A stretch of 59,773 nt of DNA from Alphaproteobacteria bacterium (GTDB taxonomy: Bacteria; Pseudomonadota; Alphaproteobacteria; Paracaedibacterales; VGCI01). Under the pieces are notes generated by a model, which saw only the letters and a list, made by a program, of their open reading frames with translations, made no database searches and was not told where the DNA came from. The stretch lies in NCBI GenBank assembly GCA_016869075.1, contig VGEY01000009.1:1-59773 (forward strand), given 5' to 3'. How positions within the stretch are numbered: the first letter of the stretch is position 1; each line of letters starts with the position of its first letter. Below, one piece after another: positions 17,820-27,310 of the stretch. The translations under genes and the position numbers were made by a program.

Positions 17820-18688
17820 AAGCAAAACCATCACCCTCTAGATCAAGGTCCCGCGCACCTATTCAAAAAAGAGGCTCACCTACATGGCGTGTTGAAACGA
17901 CAGTTCGTAAATTTTGGTCTAATAGGATCATAAAAGTTGCGATAATTGGTGCTATATCTGCTGTAGTCTCCACTATTGTATGGTGGGCGGATTATCCTCA
18001 ACGTGTTGGAAACTTTATTTCAAATTCTTTTGTCATGGCAACAGGGCGGTTGGGATTTTGTCTTACGGATGTTTTAGTTGAAGGGAGGCAAAACGCACCA
18101 TTAGAAAAAGTACTAAAGGTTGTTGATGTGCATCATGGGGCGCCATTATTAGGGTATGACCCCTATCAAATAAAAAAGCAACTTGAAGAAATTTCTTGGA
18201 TTCGGAAAGCGACTGTAAAACGACAACTTCCTGGAGTTATCTTTATTCAAATTAATGAGCGCCTGCCGGTTGCATTATGGCAGCATCATCAACATCATTA
18301 TTTGGTGGATGAATTGGGTGTTATTATTAGCAGTGATAATCTTGAAGTATTTAACAAATTACCTGTCATAGTGGGTGGAGATGCCCCCGTTCATGCTCCA
18401 CATATTTTACATCTCTTAGAGAAGTTTCCAAGTATTAAAAAAAGATTGACGGCTTTAGTAAGAGTTGGGGGGCGTCGGTGGGACGTCCATTTAGATAAAA
18501 CTCTTCATATAAAGCTTCCTGAAATTAAGATTGAAGAAGCTCTTGCACGATTAGACTTGTTAATAAAGCAAAAAAGAGTTAATACATCTGAGGTTTCTGT
18601 TATTGACCTGAGGGTCCACAATCAGATGGTTGTCCGTTTGTCACCTTCAGCAAGTGTGCGACTAAAGGGCAAAGGGAAAGAAACCTAA
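17807..18688 (+). CDS. ftsQ: Cell division protein FtsQ
   Basis: FtsQ is a bitopic divisome scaffold. The 293-residue protein has a strongly basic cytoplasmic tail (residues 1-40, Arg/Lys/Ser/Pro rich), one membrane segment near 41-60 and a periplasmic part whose first region looks like a POTRA domain (TDVLVEGRQNAPLEKVLKVV, then ISWIRKATVKRQLPGVIFI), followed by the FtsQ domain with ERLPVALWQ and LVDELGVII. The start lies within the end of ddl, so translation may be coupled. Position between ddl and ftsA supports the call. Confidence 0.92.
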   Translation: MRSLKAKPSPSRSRSRAPIQKRGSPTWRVETTVRKFWSNRIIKVAIIGAISAVVSTIVWWADYPQRVGNFISNSFVMATGRLGFCLTDVLVEGRQNAPLEKVLKVVDVHHGAPLLGYDPYQIKKQLEEISWIRKATVKRQLPGVIFIQINERLPVALWQHHQHHYLVDELGVIISSDNLEVFNKLPVIVGGDAPVHAPHILHLLEKFPSIKKRLTALVRVGGRRWDVHLDKTLHIKLPEIKIEEALARLDLLIKQKRVNTSEVSVIDLRVHNQMVVRLSPSASVRLKGKGKET

Positions 18689-18729
18689 TTCAACAAGACA
18701 AATAAAAATTAATTAGATACACTATATTT

Positions 18730-20010
18730 ATGAATATATTTACAAAAAATACTATTAAGAATCGCAAGGAAATTTTTGCTGCGCTGGATATTGGAACCAG
18801 TAAAGTTTGCTGTGCAATAGCCAAAATAGAAAATCGTACTCATGAAAAGGGCGGAGAGGTTTTGCGTCTTATTGGTGTTGGTCATCAATCTTCCAAGGGA
18901 ATTAAGGGCGGTCACATTGTTGATTTAGAAGCATTAGAGGATTCAATTTTAAATGCCGTTCATTCTGCTGAACAAATGGCAGGACAAACAATTTCAGAGG
19001 TGTGTATAAATTTACCTGCCTCTAGCGTACAATCTCAAACATTCGAATCTCATGTAAGTATTGCAAATCAAACCGTTGATGAAACTCACATACGTCGATT
19101 GTTAACCATTGGACGGAACGCCCAAATTTCTGAAGATCAACAAATTATCCATGCATTACCCATCAGTTACTCGATAGATAATACGCATGGGATTCATGAC
19201 CCCAGAGGGATGGTTGGGAATCAATTAAGTGTAACCATTCATCTTGTAACAGTTCCAAAAATGCTCATTCGGAACTTTCAAAATTGCATTGGGCGGTGCC
19301 ACTTAGATATCAGTAATTTTGTCGTAACTCCTTACGCCTCTGGTTTATCAACACTTGTGGATGATGAATTAACTTTAGGTGCAACAGTTATTGACATGGG
19401 GGGAGGTACGACAACGATTGCTTCCTTTCTTGATGGGACTTTAATTCATATTGATAGCCTCCCTATTGGAGGTGCGCATGTGACAAGTGATATTGCGCGT
19501 GGAATCTCAACACCTTTGGTTCAAGCTGAACGTCTTAAGACATTATATGGTACAGTTGTTCTCTCATCTTCTGATGAAAGAGAAAGCATCGTTGTCCCTC
19601 AATTAGGGGAAAATCAAGAGCCACAAACTCATCAAATTTCGAAATCTATGCTCACTCATATTGTGCGTGCGCGTATTGAAGAAACGCTTGAACTCATATG
19701 GAAACGTATTGCATCTACTGGGATGGATAGACTTGTTTGCCAAAGAATTATTTTAACAGGTGGTGGAAGTCAACTTCCAGGTATAAGAGAGATGGCTGCA
19801 ACATTGTGGGGTCGACAAGTTCGACAAGGCCAACCTTTGGGCGTCATTGGAGCGAGTGATTTTGCAACTAATCCTATGTTTTCAACTTGTGCAGGTTTAT
19901 TGCAATATAGTTGGCGAGATTATACAGGGAGTCAAAATACTGTTCCCCTTGAGTCAGCTCCCGCCCATTTCTGGCAACGTGTTGCGACATGGGTAAAGGA
20001 AAACTTTTAA
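18730..20010 (+). CDS. ftsA: Cell division protein FtsA
   Basis: FtsA is the actin-like protein that tethers FtsZ to the membrane. The 426-residue product has the phosphate-1 loop ALDIGTSKVCCAIAK, the SHU-domain/1C insertion region, the phosphate-2 loop VIDMGGGTTTIASF, the adenosine motif IILTGGGSQLPGI and a C-terminal amphipathic segment HFWQRVATWVKENF expected to bind the membrane. No strong ribosome-binding site precedes the ATG at 18730. A 200-base gap (20011-20211) separates it from ftsZ and may hold an ftsZ promoter, but I could not assign one with confidence. Confidence 0.95.
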   Translation: MNIFTKNTIKNRKEIFAALDIGTSKVCCAIAKIENRTHEKGGEVLRLIGVGHQSSKGIKGGHIVDLEALEDSILNAVHSAEQMAGQTISEVCINLPASSVQSQTFESHVSIANQTVDETHIRRLLTIGRNAQISEDQQIIHALPISYSIDNTHGIHDPRGMVGNQLSVTIHLVTVPKMLIRNFQNCIGRCHLDISNFVVTPYASGLSTLVDDELTLGATVIDMGGGTTTIASFLDGTLIHIDSLPIGGAHVTSDIARGISTPLVQAERLKTLYGTVVLSSSDERESIVVPQLGENQEPQTHQISKSMLTHIVRARIEETLELIWKRIASTGMDRLVCQRIILTGGGSQLPGIREMAATLWGRQVRQGQPLGVIGASDFATNPMFSTCAGLLQYSWRDYTGSQNTVPLESAPAHFWQRVATWVKENF

Positions 20011-20211
20011 CTCACTTTTGTTTTTAATAAAGTGTAATTTTCCTTAGTGCCCTGTTTTTTTTAATGAAAAATAGTTTAACAAATAATCAAATTTTATAAA
20101 TATACCTTCAGAGATAAATTGATGAGTCGTTGTAAAAATTATGGTGGATATTCTTCTTAATTCCGACTAACATTTTATTAAGTTTTGACTTGTAGAAAAA
20201 GGGATAGATAA

Positions 20212-21771
20212 ATGGGTGCAGAAAATTTGGAATTAAAACCACGCATTACAGTCATCGGAGTGGGTGGAGCTGGTGGGAATGCTGTTTGCAACATGATTCG
20301 TGCAAAATTAGAAGGCGTTGAATTTGTTGTCGCAAATACAGATGCTCAAGCTCTCAGTAATTCTTTGGTTGAATCTGCACGTAAAATTCAATTGGGTTTA
20401 AATGTTACTCAAGGACTTGGAGCAGGTTCTAAACCTGAAGTGGGTCGTGCATCTGCTGAGGAATCACACAATGATATTATCCAGCTTCTAAGAGGAAGTA
20501 ATATGGTCTTTATTACTGCCGGTATGGGTGGTGGTACAGGAACTGGTGCCGCACCTGTTATCGCGCGCACTGCGCGAGAGGAAGGTATATTAACTGTAGG
20601 TGTGGTTACTAAGCCATTTCATTTTGAAGGTTCTCACCGTGCGCGGACGGCTGAGCGTGGAATCGAAGAACTTCAACAATATGTTGATACCCTTATCATT
20701 ATTCCCAATCAAAATTTATTTCGTATTGCTAATGAACGCACAACTTTCGCAGATGCATTTAAAATGGCAGATGACGTTTTGTATTCAGGGGTTCGTGGTG
20801 TAACGGATTTGATGATGATGCCTGGTCTTATAAATTTAGATTTTGCTGATATTAGAGCAGTGATGGCTGAGATGGGCAAAGCCATGATGGGAACTGGAGA
20901 AGCCGAAGGTGATAGACGAGCCCTTGATGCAGCTGAAGCAGCAATATCCAATCCTTTACTTGATGATGTTTCTATGAAAGGTGCCAAAGGAGTATTGATC
21001 AATATTACTGGTGGCTATGATATGACCTTGTATGAGGTTGATGAAGCTGCAAATCGTATTCGGGATGAAGTTGATCCTGAGGCAAATATAATATTTGGTT
21101 CTACTTTTGATGAAAAATTAAATGGGACAATCCGCGTTTCTGTTGTTGCAACCGGTATCGGTGAAAATCAACAAACTCATATCGCATCTACGTCCATGCT
21201 TTCTCCTGCTATGAATCGTCCAATTAATATGGCGACTGCCGTGGCTTCCCGTGATGCAACTTCTCCAAGCAATAATTGGTCTCAAAAAGCTACGCCAGCA
21301 GAGTCGGCAACATCTTTAAATAATTTGACCGATGCGGCAAAATCCTTGGAGTCCGAAAATGGGCATTCCAGCCTTAAGGAAGAAACTGCACATCAACCAC
21401 AATCTTTTGAAGATCTTCCGTCCCTATTTGATTCGGAAGTTCCAGAATTATTTCAAAAGCAGGAGCCATCTGTTTCTGTTCAGACAGAATTGTTTGCACA
21501 GGAAAGAGTTTCTCCACCTAAAAATGAAGCGCCGTCTTCTGAACCTGCAGAGAATTCTGAGACACGTCGCCGTCCAACATCTTTATTTGAAAGGTTTACA
21601 GGCGTTTCTCGATCTAAGACACCATCGCAACCTCAACCACAGCCACAGCCCCAGCCTCAATCTCAGGTTCAGGCTTCCTCAGCGTCAGAATTGACACCCA
21701 CTTTGGATGCGCGGCAGGCCGAAGAAATGGATATGTTGGAAATTCCAGCATTTTTGCGCAGAGGGTCATAA
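20212..21771 (+). CDS. ftsZ: Cell division GTPase FtsZ
   Basis: FtsZ is the tubulin homologue that forms the Z-ring. The GTPase domain covers about residues 1-320, with [12 protein letters not shown] near the start, the tubulin signature GGGTGTG at 106-112 and the NxDFAD loop ([11 protein letters not shown]). A long disordered linker of about 170 residues follows, ending in a Pro-Gln run (near 474-489), and then the conserved C-terminal peptide with IPAFLRR that binds FtsA. At 519 residues it is longer than E. coli FtsZ, as in other alphaproteobacteria. AAAAGGG precedes the ATG. No lpxC follows. Confidence 0.96.
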   Translation: MGAENLELKPRITVIGVGGAGGNAVCNMIRAKLEGVEFVVANTDAQALSNSLVESARKIQLGLNVTQGLGAGSKPEVGRASAEESHNDIIQLLRGSNMVFITAGMGGGTGTGAAPVIARTAREEGILTVGVVTKPFHFEGSHRARTAERGIEELQQYVDTLIIIPNQNLFRIANERTTFADAFKMADDVLYSGVRGVTDLMMMPGLINLDFADIRAVMAEMGKAMMGTGEAEGDRRALDAAEAAISNPLLDDVSMKGAKGVLINITGGYDMTLYEVDEAANRIRDEVDPEANIIFGSTFDEKLNGTIRVSVVATGIGENQQTHIASTSMLSPAMNRPINMATAVASRDATSPSNNWSQKATPAESATSLNNLTDAAKSLESENGHSSLKEETAHQPQSFEDLPSLFDSEVPELFQKQEPSVSVQTELFAQERVSPPKNEAPSSEPAENSETRRRPTSLFERFTGVSRSKTPSQPQPQPQPQPQSQVQASSASELTPTLDARQAEEMDMLEIPAFLRRGS

Positions 21772-21838
21772 GAAGGTATAGTCCATTTTAAAATAAGAAT
21801 CTCGCTGATATTGCGAACGAGAAAACAGGAAGAAAATT

Positions 21839-22459
21839 ATGTCCGTATTGGTTGATGCAAAGCGGACTTTTAGCAAATTCTTTTTAAGAAATCAAAGCTG
21901 GTTTTGGACGCATCTGGGTGTGATTACGATGGGGTTAATGTTACTCCATGATCCTAATAAATGGAAATTACTTACGCCATATTCTGGTTATTTGTCTGTT
22001 TGTTTTTTTGCTACCACTCTTTCCTTAAACCCCCTTAAAACTCTTAAGCCTAACTGGGTCATTATAAAACGCATGAATCGTTATCGGCGTATGCTTGGTG
22101 TAGCCGCATTTTCATATGCTGTAATTCATATTTCATGTTTTATCATTAAGCGCGGCAGCATTGAGAATACCCTCCCTTATCTTGTACATCCAGCGCTTAT
22201 TCCAGTCGTCTGGTTGGCATTTCCTATTCTGTTAGTTATGGCTGCTACAAGTAATAATTTTAGTATCAAAAAACTAGGTTTTGTAAAATGGAAAAAAGTG
22301 CATGTAACTGGGTACGTCGCAGAAGTTGCCATAATAGTACACATGTTTCTCGTTGGTGAACTTTTTTGGGCAGGCGTTATATTTACACCCTTAATTCTTT
22401 TACAATTTGCACGGCGTCGGCTTAAAAAGCGGCATGCGGCCGCGATTCTTGAAATATAA
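21839..22459 (+). CDS. Ferric-reductase-like haem membrane protein, MsrQ-like
   Basis: A 206-residue protein with five or six hydrophobic segments in the layout of the ferric-reductase-like transmembrane family that includes MsrQ (YedZ). Conserved histidines in membrane segments are visible: the HLGVITMGLMLLH segment, AAFSYAVIHISCF, KWKKVHVTGYVAEVAIIVHMF. MsrQ binds haem and delivers electrons to the periplasmic methionine sulfoxide reductase MsrP. No msrP is present in this window, so the partner is unknown. AGGAAG precedes the ATG. It occupies the slot after ftsZ where lpxC is found in many proteobacteria. Confidence 0.72.
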   Translation: MSVLVDAKRTFSKFFLRNQSWFWTHLGVITMGLMLLHDPNKWKLLTPYSGYLSVCFFATTLSLNPLKTLKPNWVIIKRMNRYRRMLGVAAFSYAVIHISCFIIKRGSIENTLPYLVHPALIPVVWLAFPILLVMAATSNNFSIKKLGFVKWKKVHVTGYVAEVAIIVHMFLVGELFWAGVIFTPLILLQFARRRLKKRHAAAILEI

Positions 22460-22555
22460 TTCCCTTTACCCTTCACTTAATTGCTATGTGTTTTATTCTG
22501 TATGCAGTAATTTCAGCATATTATTTTAAAGTTCACTATGTTGGGCTTTAGGCAA

Positions 22556-22571
22556 TGGTATCATGATACCA
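22556..22571. promoter_or_regulatory. 16-bp perfect palindrome upstream of rplM
   Basis: TGGTATCATGATACCA is a perfect inverted repeat without loop, lying about 40 bases upstream of the rplM -35 element. The spacing and symmetry suggest a dimeric regulator site; no T run follows, so it is not a simple terminator of the MsrQ-like gene. Confidence 0.4.
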
Positions 22572-22607
22572 CCATATTAAATACCTTACAAATAGCCCAT
22601 TTTAAGC

Positions 22608-22636
22608 TTGACGAAACCACTAAGTTATCCTAAAAC
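22608..22636 (+). promoter_or_regulatory. Promoter of rplM-rpsI
   Basis: TTGACG (22608-22613) and TAAAAC (22631-22636) are separated by 17 bases, giving a leader of roughly 30 bases before the rplM ATG at 22675. Confidence 0.55.
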
Positions 22637-22674
22637 CATAATGAATAGAATTTTTTGACGGATAGAGAAAGACG

Positions 22675-23139
22675 ATGAAAACATTTTCCATAAAGCCAGC
22701 TGATGTTAAAAAGAAATGGCTTCTGATCGATGCGCAAGGCCTCGTTTTAGGACGTCTTGCTGTGATCGTTGCAAATATTTTGCGCGGCAAAAATAAGCCA
22801 GAATTTACCCCCCATGTGGACTGCGGTGATAATATAGTTATTATCAATGCCGAGAAGGTATGCCTAACAGGAAATAAATTAAAAGATAAGAAATTTTATT
22901 GGCATACAGGGTATCCTGGCGGAATTAAGGAGCGTGCTATCGGAATGATTCTTTCTGGGAAGCATCCAGAACGTGTGATCACAAAAGCCGTTGAGCGTAT
23001 GATTCCAAGAGGTCCATTGGGGCGCCAGATTATGAGCAATTTAAAAGTTTATGCCGGTACGACACATCCTCATGCGGGACAAAATCCTGAAGTTTTCGAT
23101 GTTGCGGGCCTGAATCAGAAAAATAGAAGGAGTATTTAA
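22675..23139 (+). CDS. rplM: 50S ribosomal protein L13
   Basis: The 154-residue product is ribosomal protein L13 of the large subunit. Family landmarks are the N-terminal [18 protein letters not shown] (as [18 protein letters not shown]), [18 protein letters not shown], the HTGYPGGIK motif, [10 protein letters not shown] and the ending [17 protein letters not shown]. Normal length. It is followed after two bases by rpsI, the universal L13-S9 operon. Confidence 0.97.
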   Translation: MKTFSIKPADVKKKWLLIDAQGLVLGRLAVIVANILRGKNKPEFTPHVDCGDNIVIINAEKVCLTGNKLKDKKFYWHTGYPGGIKERAIGMILSGKHPERVITKAVERMIPRGPLGRQIMSNLKVYAGTTHPHAGQNPEVFDVAGLNQKNRRSI

Positions 23140-23141
23140 TC

Positions 23142-23642
23142 GTGGCGCGCGACAAGATTGTTTTGGAAGATTTGAAGTCTGCTGTTAAAGAAACATCTAA
23201 AGCAGAGACGAAGGAAATTAAGGAAACTGAACCCGTTAAACCAAAGATAGATAAAATGGGGCGTTCATATGCAACCGGTAAAAGGAAAAACGCTATAGCG
23301 CGCGTTTGGATTAAACCTGGCAAGGGACAGATCGTCGTCAATGGGCGTTCGAGCACACAATATTTCGCACGTCCTGTTTTGCAGATGCTTATTGCACAAC
23401 CAATGGAAGTTGCAAATCGCAGTGGTCAGTTTGATGTCTGGTGTACCGTTGTTGGCGGTGGATTGTCTGGGCAGGCTGGGGCTGTGCGTCATGGTATTAG
23501 CCGTGCCTTAACTTTCTTTGAACCAGATTTACGCCCCACTTTGAAACGCGGCGGCTTTTTGACACGTGATAGCCGTGTTGTTGAACGTAAGAAGTATGGT
23601 CAACGTAAAGCGCGTCGTCGCTTCCAATTCTCTAAACGTTAA
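23142..23642 (+). CDS. rpsI: 30S ribosomal protein S9
   Basis: Ribosomal protein S9, whose basic tail (here [11 protein letters not shown]) reaches the P-site tRNA. The core from about residue 38 ([21 protein letters not shown] split over two segments) to the end is standard; an additional Lys/Glu-rich N-terminal extension of about 37 residues is typical of alphaproteobacteria. The start is GTG at 23142, two bases after the rplM stop, preceded by AGAAGGAG. Confidence 0.97.
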   Translation: MARDKIVLEDLKSAVKETSKAETKEIKETEPVKPKIDKMGRSYATGKRKNAIARVWIKPGKGQIVVNGRSSTQYFARPVLQMLIAQPMEVANRSGQFDVWCTVVGGGLSGQAGAVRHGISRALTFFEPDLRPTLKRGGFLTRDSRVVERKKYGQRKARRRFQFSKR

Positions 23643-23697
23643 TTTGAGTGTTGGGCAAATGAATATTCTACTTTTGACCTGTTAAAGGAGTTTTGTT

Positions 23698-23865
23698 ATG
23701 GCAAAATCAGCAACAATCGCAATAAAGATGCTCAGTTCAGCAGATACGGGATTTTATTATGTGGCTAAGAAAAACCCTCGTAAAAAACCAGAAAAATTTG
23801 AATTTCGAAAATATGATCCTGTGGTTCGTAAGCATGTCTTGTTTAAGGAAACCAAGATTAAGTAA
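23698..23865 (+). CDS. rpmG: 50S ribosomal protein L33
   Basis: A 55-residue protein beginning [20 protein letters not shown] and ending VLFKETKIK, the L33 family in its cysteine-free form (no zinc ribbon). AAAGGAG lies eight bases before the ATG. It is too short to show in a simple open-frame search but the match over its full length is clear. It stands alone after rpsI. Confidence 0.95.
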   Translation: MAKSATIAIKMLSSADTGFYYVAKKNPRKKPEKFEFRKYDPVVRKHVLFKETKIK

Positions 23866-23921
23866 GAATCAGAGATCAATCAAAGTTCCTCTTGTGCCAG
23901 AAGGCTTAGAAAGGTTCTAAA

Positions 23922-24569
23922 ATGCGTATTATTGTTGGTAAGAAGTGTCATCACTTATCTAATACTGAATTCATAAATTGATATCAGAATTGAGATTCCA
24001 TCTTAATTGACGTGGGTACCGGTGACGGTCGCTTCGTTCTAGATCAAGCCAAGAAATTCCCTCACAAATTGTGTATAGGTCTTAATGCAGCCGCTGATGC
24101 ATTACGTAAATCGTCCTTAAAAACACAAACAAAATCTGAACGTGGAGGTGTGACCAATGCCTTATTCGTTTGGGCAAACGTTGACTCACTTCCCCCAGAG
24201 CTTGAGGGGATTGCTTCCGAAATTACCATTAACTACCCGTGGGGTTCGCTCCTGCGCTCTTTGGTTTTACCTGACTTGGAAGTATTAAGGGGTATTGCTC
24301 GATTAGGGCGTCCTGGGGCATCGCTCACGCTCTTAATTAACATTTCAGTGTTCGACAACCCTACCTATTGTCAAAAGCTTGGCCTACCATTGAGGAAACC
24401 TGAGCAGCTTGGGGATGTCCTTTCTGCAGCCTATTGTGAAGTTGGTATTGAGGTTAAACACACTCGTCTGTTGGGCCAAAATGTCCCTTACCGAACAACT
24501 TGGGGTCAAAAATTGACACAAGGATCGGGCCGTAGGCAAACATTAGTGCTAGACGCTATAATTCGATAG
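23922..24569 (+). pseudogene. KamB/NpmA-like 16S rRNA (A1408) methyltransferase with two in-frame TGA codons
   Basis: The downstream frame is a class I SAM methyltransferase of the KamB/NpmA family, which methylates N1 of A1408 in 16S rRNA and can confer aminoglycoside resistance. From the ATG at 23922 the frame reads MRIIVGKKCHHLSNTEFIN, TGA (codon 20), YQN, TGA (codon 24), DSILIDVGTGDGRFV. Ignoring the stops, this aligns without gaps to NpmA, and the conserved Asp falls at codon 30 and the catalytic Trp of PWG at codon 107, as in NpmA (numbers recalled from the family); the second catalytic Trp is in TTWGQKL. The only intact frame starts at GTG 24012, codon 31, and would lack the first strand and Asp30. 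Either an eroding gene or an unusually translated one. Confidence 0.8.
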
Positions 24570-24639
24570 AAGTCATGAGAGCTCATCTAGAGTATTTGTA
24601 GAATACATTTTAAAATCTTTGCATCGGGAACATTCTTGC

Positions 24640-24662
24640 GGGGGATAGAAGCGCCCCTTTTT
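24640..24662 (+). terminator. Weak candidate terminator after the methyltransferase
   Basis: A GGGG/CCCC stem with a loop of about nine bases is followed by TTTTT (24658-24662). The stem is short, so this is a tentative call. Confidence 0.3.
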
Positions 24663-24711
24663 AATAATGCGTCTTAATATTTAATATAGACTTTTCTATT
24701 TTAAATCTCGC

Positions 24712-24741
24712 TTGTCTTAAGAACAATAAAAAGGGTATAAA
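24712..24741 (+). promoter_or_regulatory. Candidate promoter of the 537-residue secreted protein
   Basis: TTGTCT (24712-24717) and TATAAA (24736-24741) are 18 bases apart, about 60 bases before the ATG at 24802. Confidence 0.4.
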
Positions 24742-24801
24742 AAATCAAGTTTCTCTCTAAACTTAAATTCGAAATAATTATAACAATTAAGGATTCAACC
24801 G

Positions 24802-26415
24802 ATGGCACGCACATTAAGCCTCTTAAGATTTATTGCGATCAACCTTGTTTTTGCTTCATCTCTCTTCTATGTGTTTCCTTCATGGGCTGCTGAATATGAT
24901 GAAAAGAAAGAAAAAGAAGTAAACTCATTTTCTTCAACTCTTTCAGCGCTAGATAGTGATGATGAGAGCGACTTTGAGGGCCCCGTAGAGGATGTGGAGG
25001 TTGCTAAGACCAAAGAGTCAATTGTGGAAGGCTTTATGAAGTCCTACAGTGGTGGACGATTTTTGATTTTTGCATTAACACTTGCTGATCAACATCCTCC
25101 TTATCATGACATATATGAAAGGGGAAGTTCACTTACAAGGAAACCTCACGAGTTAGAAGCTACAAGTAAGGCTTGGTTTGAAGCTGAAGAAAAAGAATCA
25201 GATCCTTTATTAAAAGCAGTTTGTAGATATATGGGAATAAAAGTGAGGCCCTTAAATGCGGATTATAAACTCTTAAATTATTATAATGATCATTTCGATT
25301 TAATGGATCATCTTGTAACTATGGCAAGTTCATATTCTGATCCAAAGACTGCTTTAATAATAAAAGTGATGGCAGCTTTTGAATGCCATGAGTTGCAACG
25401 AAACATGGGGTCACATAATAAAACTTTAATCGAGCACAATCCTTCAATTGGTTCTAACGAGCCACTCCCAATGGCTTTATTTGTGCGCCAATATCAACAA
25501 GCAACTAGAATCTGGGCGGATCTTGCCCAAACAGATGATGTTGTAACTCTTTATAGCGTTCTCCAGGCACATCCTCTTACTCATAATGCTGACTACTACG
25601 CAGCAGCATTTGGACATTATTCATTTGTAATTGATGAACATCCTATTTTTGCTCAAAGTAAAGCAAAAATTATTTCCGGCTTATATACCCATTACTTTTG
25701 TGGTTATTTGTTTTCAGGACCTATGATGGAAGAACCTGAAGTTCCTGGGAAACCAGGGCTTCAAGGTCTAAGGGGTGTCATTGAAACTTCTATCGAAGCT
25801 TCAAAATATTTCTCTGATTTAAGTATTGCTACTGCAAGCAAGGATCCTTATCAATCTTATCAATTTCTCTTCTTTGCAGCAGATTTGAGAAAGAGATCCC
25901 TTCAGATTATGGATATGCGTGTGAATTCTCCTGTAAATCTTTTATCTCCTAATGATCCTAAGATTGTTCCTGTAAAGAAGGAAGGAGAGGGAGCAGAGGA
26001 AAATAAAGAAGAAGAGGCGGAGGAGTGCTATGCAATTATTTCAAACTTTTGTACTGCTCCTGAAGAAATAGCCATTAGCCCAGAAGAATTGGCGCTCATT
26101 CAGAAAGAAGAAAAGGATAGAGATGTCTTTTTGAAAGAAATTTACGAACGTGCCATTTTTCTCTTTGCGATATATGACGACGTTTTCCTACATAGGGGGA
26201 AAGATGTTTCTGCGCAATTTATGATTGATATGACAGACGCTCACCGTTGGTTAGGGGAACACTCTTCAAATGAATTTAAGAAACAACACAAAATGAAAGC
26301 TGGCAAGTATGCTGAGAAAGCTAGAAACTTGGCCTCGGAGTATGAAGCACGAAATATATTTTTAAAAGCGTTGAGGCCGGCGGATTCGCGTCTTTTATCT
26401 TTTATCTATAGATAA
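24802..26415 (+). CDS. Large secreted protein of unknown function
   Basis: I do not recognise this 537-residue protein. It has a clear signal peptide (hydrophobic residues 9-27, cleavage likely after FPSWA near residue 30), then an acidic low-complexity stretch (DSDDESDFEGPVEDVEV, about 51-67), a long alpha-helical-looking region rich in Tyr, His and Leu, a second acidic run (EGAEENKEEEAEE near 398-410) and a helical C-terminus with AEKARNLASEYEARNIFL. The periodic helices in the middle could be TPR-like, but no repeat consensus is clear. AAGGA precedes the ATG. It is convergent with rpmA and shares the hairpin at 26467. Probably a lineage-specific exported protein. Confidence 0.8.
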   Translation: MARTLSLLRFIAINLVFASSLFYVFPSWAAEYDEKKEKEVNSFSSTLSALDSDDESDFEGPVEDVEVAKTKESIVEGFMKSYSGGRFLIFALTLADQHPPYHDIYERGSSLTRKPHELEATSKAWFEAEEKESDPLLKAVCRYMGIKVRPLNADYKLLNYYNDHFDLMDHLVTMASSYSDPKTALIIKVMAAFECHELQRNMGSHNKTLIEHNPSIGSNEPLPMALFVRQYQQATRIWADLAQTDDVVTLYSVLQAHPLTHNADYYAAAFGHYSFVIDEHPIFAQSKAKIISGLYTHYFCGYLFSGPMMEEPEVPGKPGLQGLRGVIETSIEASKYFSDLSIATASKDPYQSYQFLFFAADLRKRSLQIMDMRVNSPVNLLSPNDPKIVPVKKEGEGAEENKEEEAEECYAIISNFCTAPEEIAISPEELALIQKEEKDRDVFLKEIYERAIFLFAIYDDVFLHRGKDVSAQFMIDMTDAHRWLGEHSSNEFKKQHKMKAGKYAEKARNLASEYEARNIFLKALRPADSRLLSFIYR

Positions 26416-26466
26416 ACCTCCTCCACAAAGATAAATGAGGGAATAAACACCATTCCAAGATGGATG

Positions 26467-26488
26467 CCAGTTGGTTCAAACCAACTGG
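26467..26488. terminator. Bidirectional hairpin between convergent genes
   Basis: CCAGTTGGTT (26467-26476) and AACCAACTGG (26479-26488) are perfect inverted copies separated by two bases (effectively an 8-bp stem with a six-base loop). It lies between the plus-strand secreted-protein gene and minus-strand rpmA, the position for a shared terminator, although only short T/A tracts flank it. Confidence 0.5.
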
Positions 26489-26512
26489 TTAAGATATAAA
26501 ATTTGTTGTGGC

Positions 26513-26767
26513 TTATTGAGGAAGAACAGATACGAAAGAGCGATTCTTTTGTCCGCGCTTAAATTCAACAAAACCATCCGCCAAAGCAAAGAGGGTGTGA
26601 TCTTTTCCCATGCCAACATTCTTTCCTGCATGGAACTTGGTTCCTCTTTGGCGAACAAGAATATTACCAGCTAACACATGCTCTTGGCCAAACTTCTTGA
26701 TACCTAACCGGCGACCGATTGAATCGCGGCCGTTACTTGTACTTCCACCGCCCTTTTTTTGTGCCAT
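26513..26767 (-). CDS. rpmA: 50S ribosomal protein L27
   Basis: The 84-residue product is L27, whose N-terminus reaches the peptidyl-transferase centre. [37 protein letters not shown] and [20 protein letters not shown] are family signatures. AGAAGGAG precedes the ATG. It follows rplU by 29 bases. The usual third partner obgE is not adjacent. Confidence 0.97.
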   Translation of the reverse strand: MAQKKGGGSTSNGRDSIGRRLGIKKFGQEHVLAGNILVRQRGTKFHAGKNVGMGKDHTLFALADGFVEFKRGQKNRSFVSVLPQ

Positions 26768-26796
26768 AGTTTAAGCTCCTTCTGTTAGGCTCCAGG

Positions 26797-27114
26797 TTAT
26801 TTCCCTGTAACAATTTTCTTAATCATTAAAACCGTCAAATTTTGACGATGACCCTTTTTGCGTCGGTAATTATGGCGACGCTTCTTCTTAAAAATAATGA
26901 CCTTACGATCACGCATTTGCTCCATGACAGTGGCTTGGACTTTAGCGCCTGGAACAGTTGGTTTCCCAACAACGACATTTTTACCGTCACTGACCATTAA
27001 AACTTCGCTTAAGTCAATGGAAGCTCCTGGTTCAGCATCAAGCTTTTCAACCCAAAGAACATCATTTTCGTGAACGGTATACTGCTTACCACCGGTTTTG
27101 ATTACTGCAAACAT
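26797..27114 (-). CDS. rplU: 50S ribosomal protein L21
   Basis: The 105-residue product is L21: [20 protein letters not shown] at the start, a conserved [15 protein letters not shown] strand region, and the basic [16 protein letters not shown] segment followed by LTVLMIKKI. First gene of the rplU-rpmA pair, downstream of a promoter at 27185-27214. Confidence 0.97.
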   Translation of the reverse strand: MFAVIKTGGKQYTVHENDVLWVEKLDAEPGASIDLSEVLMVSDGKNVVVGKPTVPGAKVQATVMEQMRDRKVIIFKKKRRHNYRRKKGHRQNLTVLMIKKIVTGK

Positions 27115-27184
27115 GAGGTCACTTTCCCGAAATTAAAACAATACATAGGGCTCATGATACGCTCATGGCACCACGTCCTTATTT

Positions 27185-27214
27185 TGTCTATCGTTATTGG
27201 GCATGCTATGTCAA
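27185..27214 (-). promoter_or_regulatory. Promoter of rplU-rpmA
   Basis: On the minus strand TTGACA (27209-27214) is followed after 18 bases by TAGACA (27185-27190), leaving a leader of about 65 bases to the rplU start. Confidence 0.55.
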
Positions 27215-27310
27215 GATTTTTGTTATGAATCTGTGATTTTTGTGGATTTTATGATCCGTCATTTAAAGTTAACTCTAAAAAATCAGGGAATTTAGTGAAA
27301 ATTGGTATCC

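Noticed and set aside
23979..23993. UGA read as tryptophan (alternative genetic code) to explain the two TGA codons in the methyltransferase.
   Set aside because: Many genes here, including rsmH, murE and murC, end in TGA at the expected place, and TGG encodes Trp throughout. A genome-wide recoding is not tenable.
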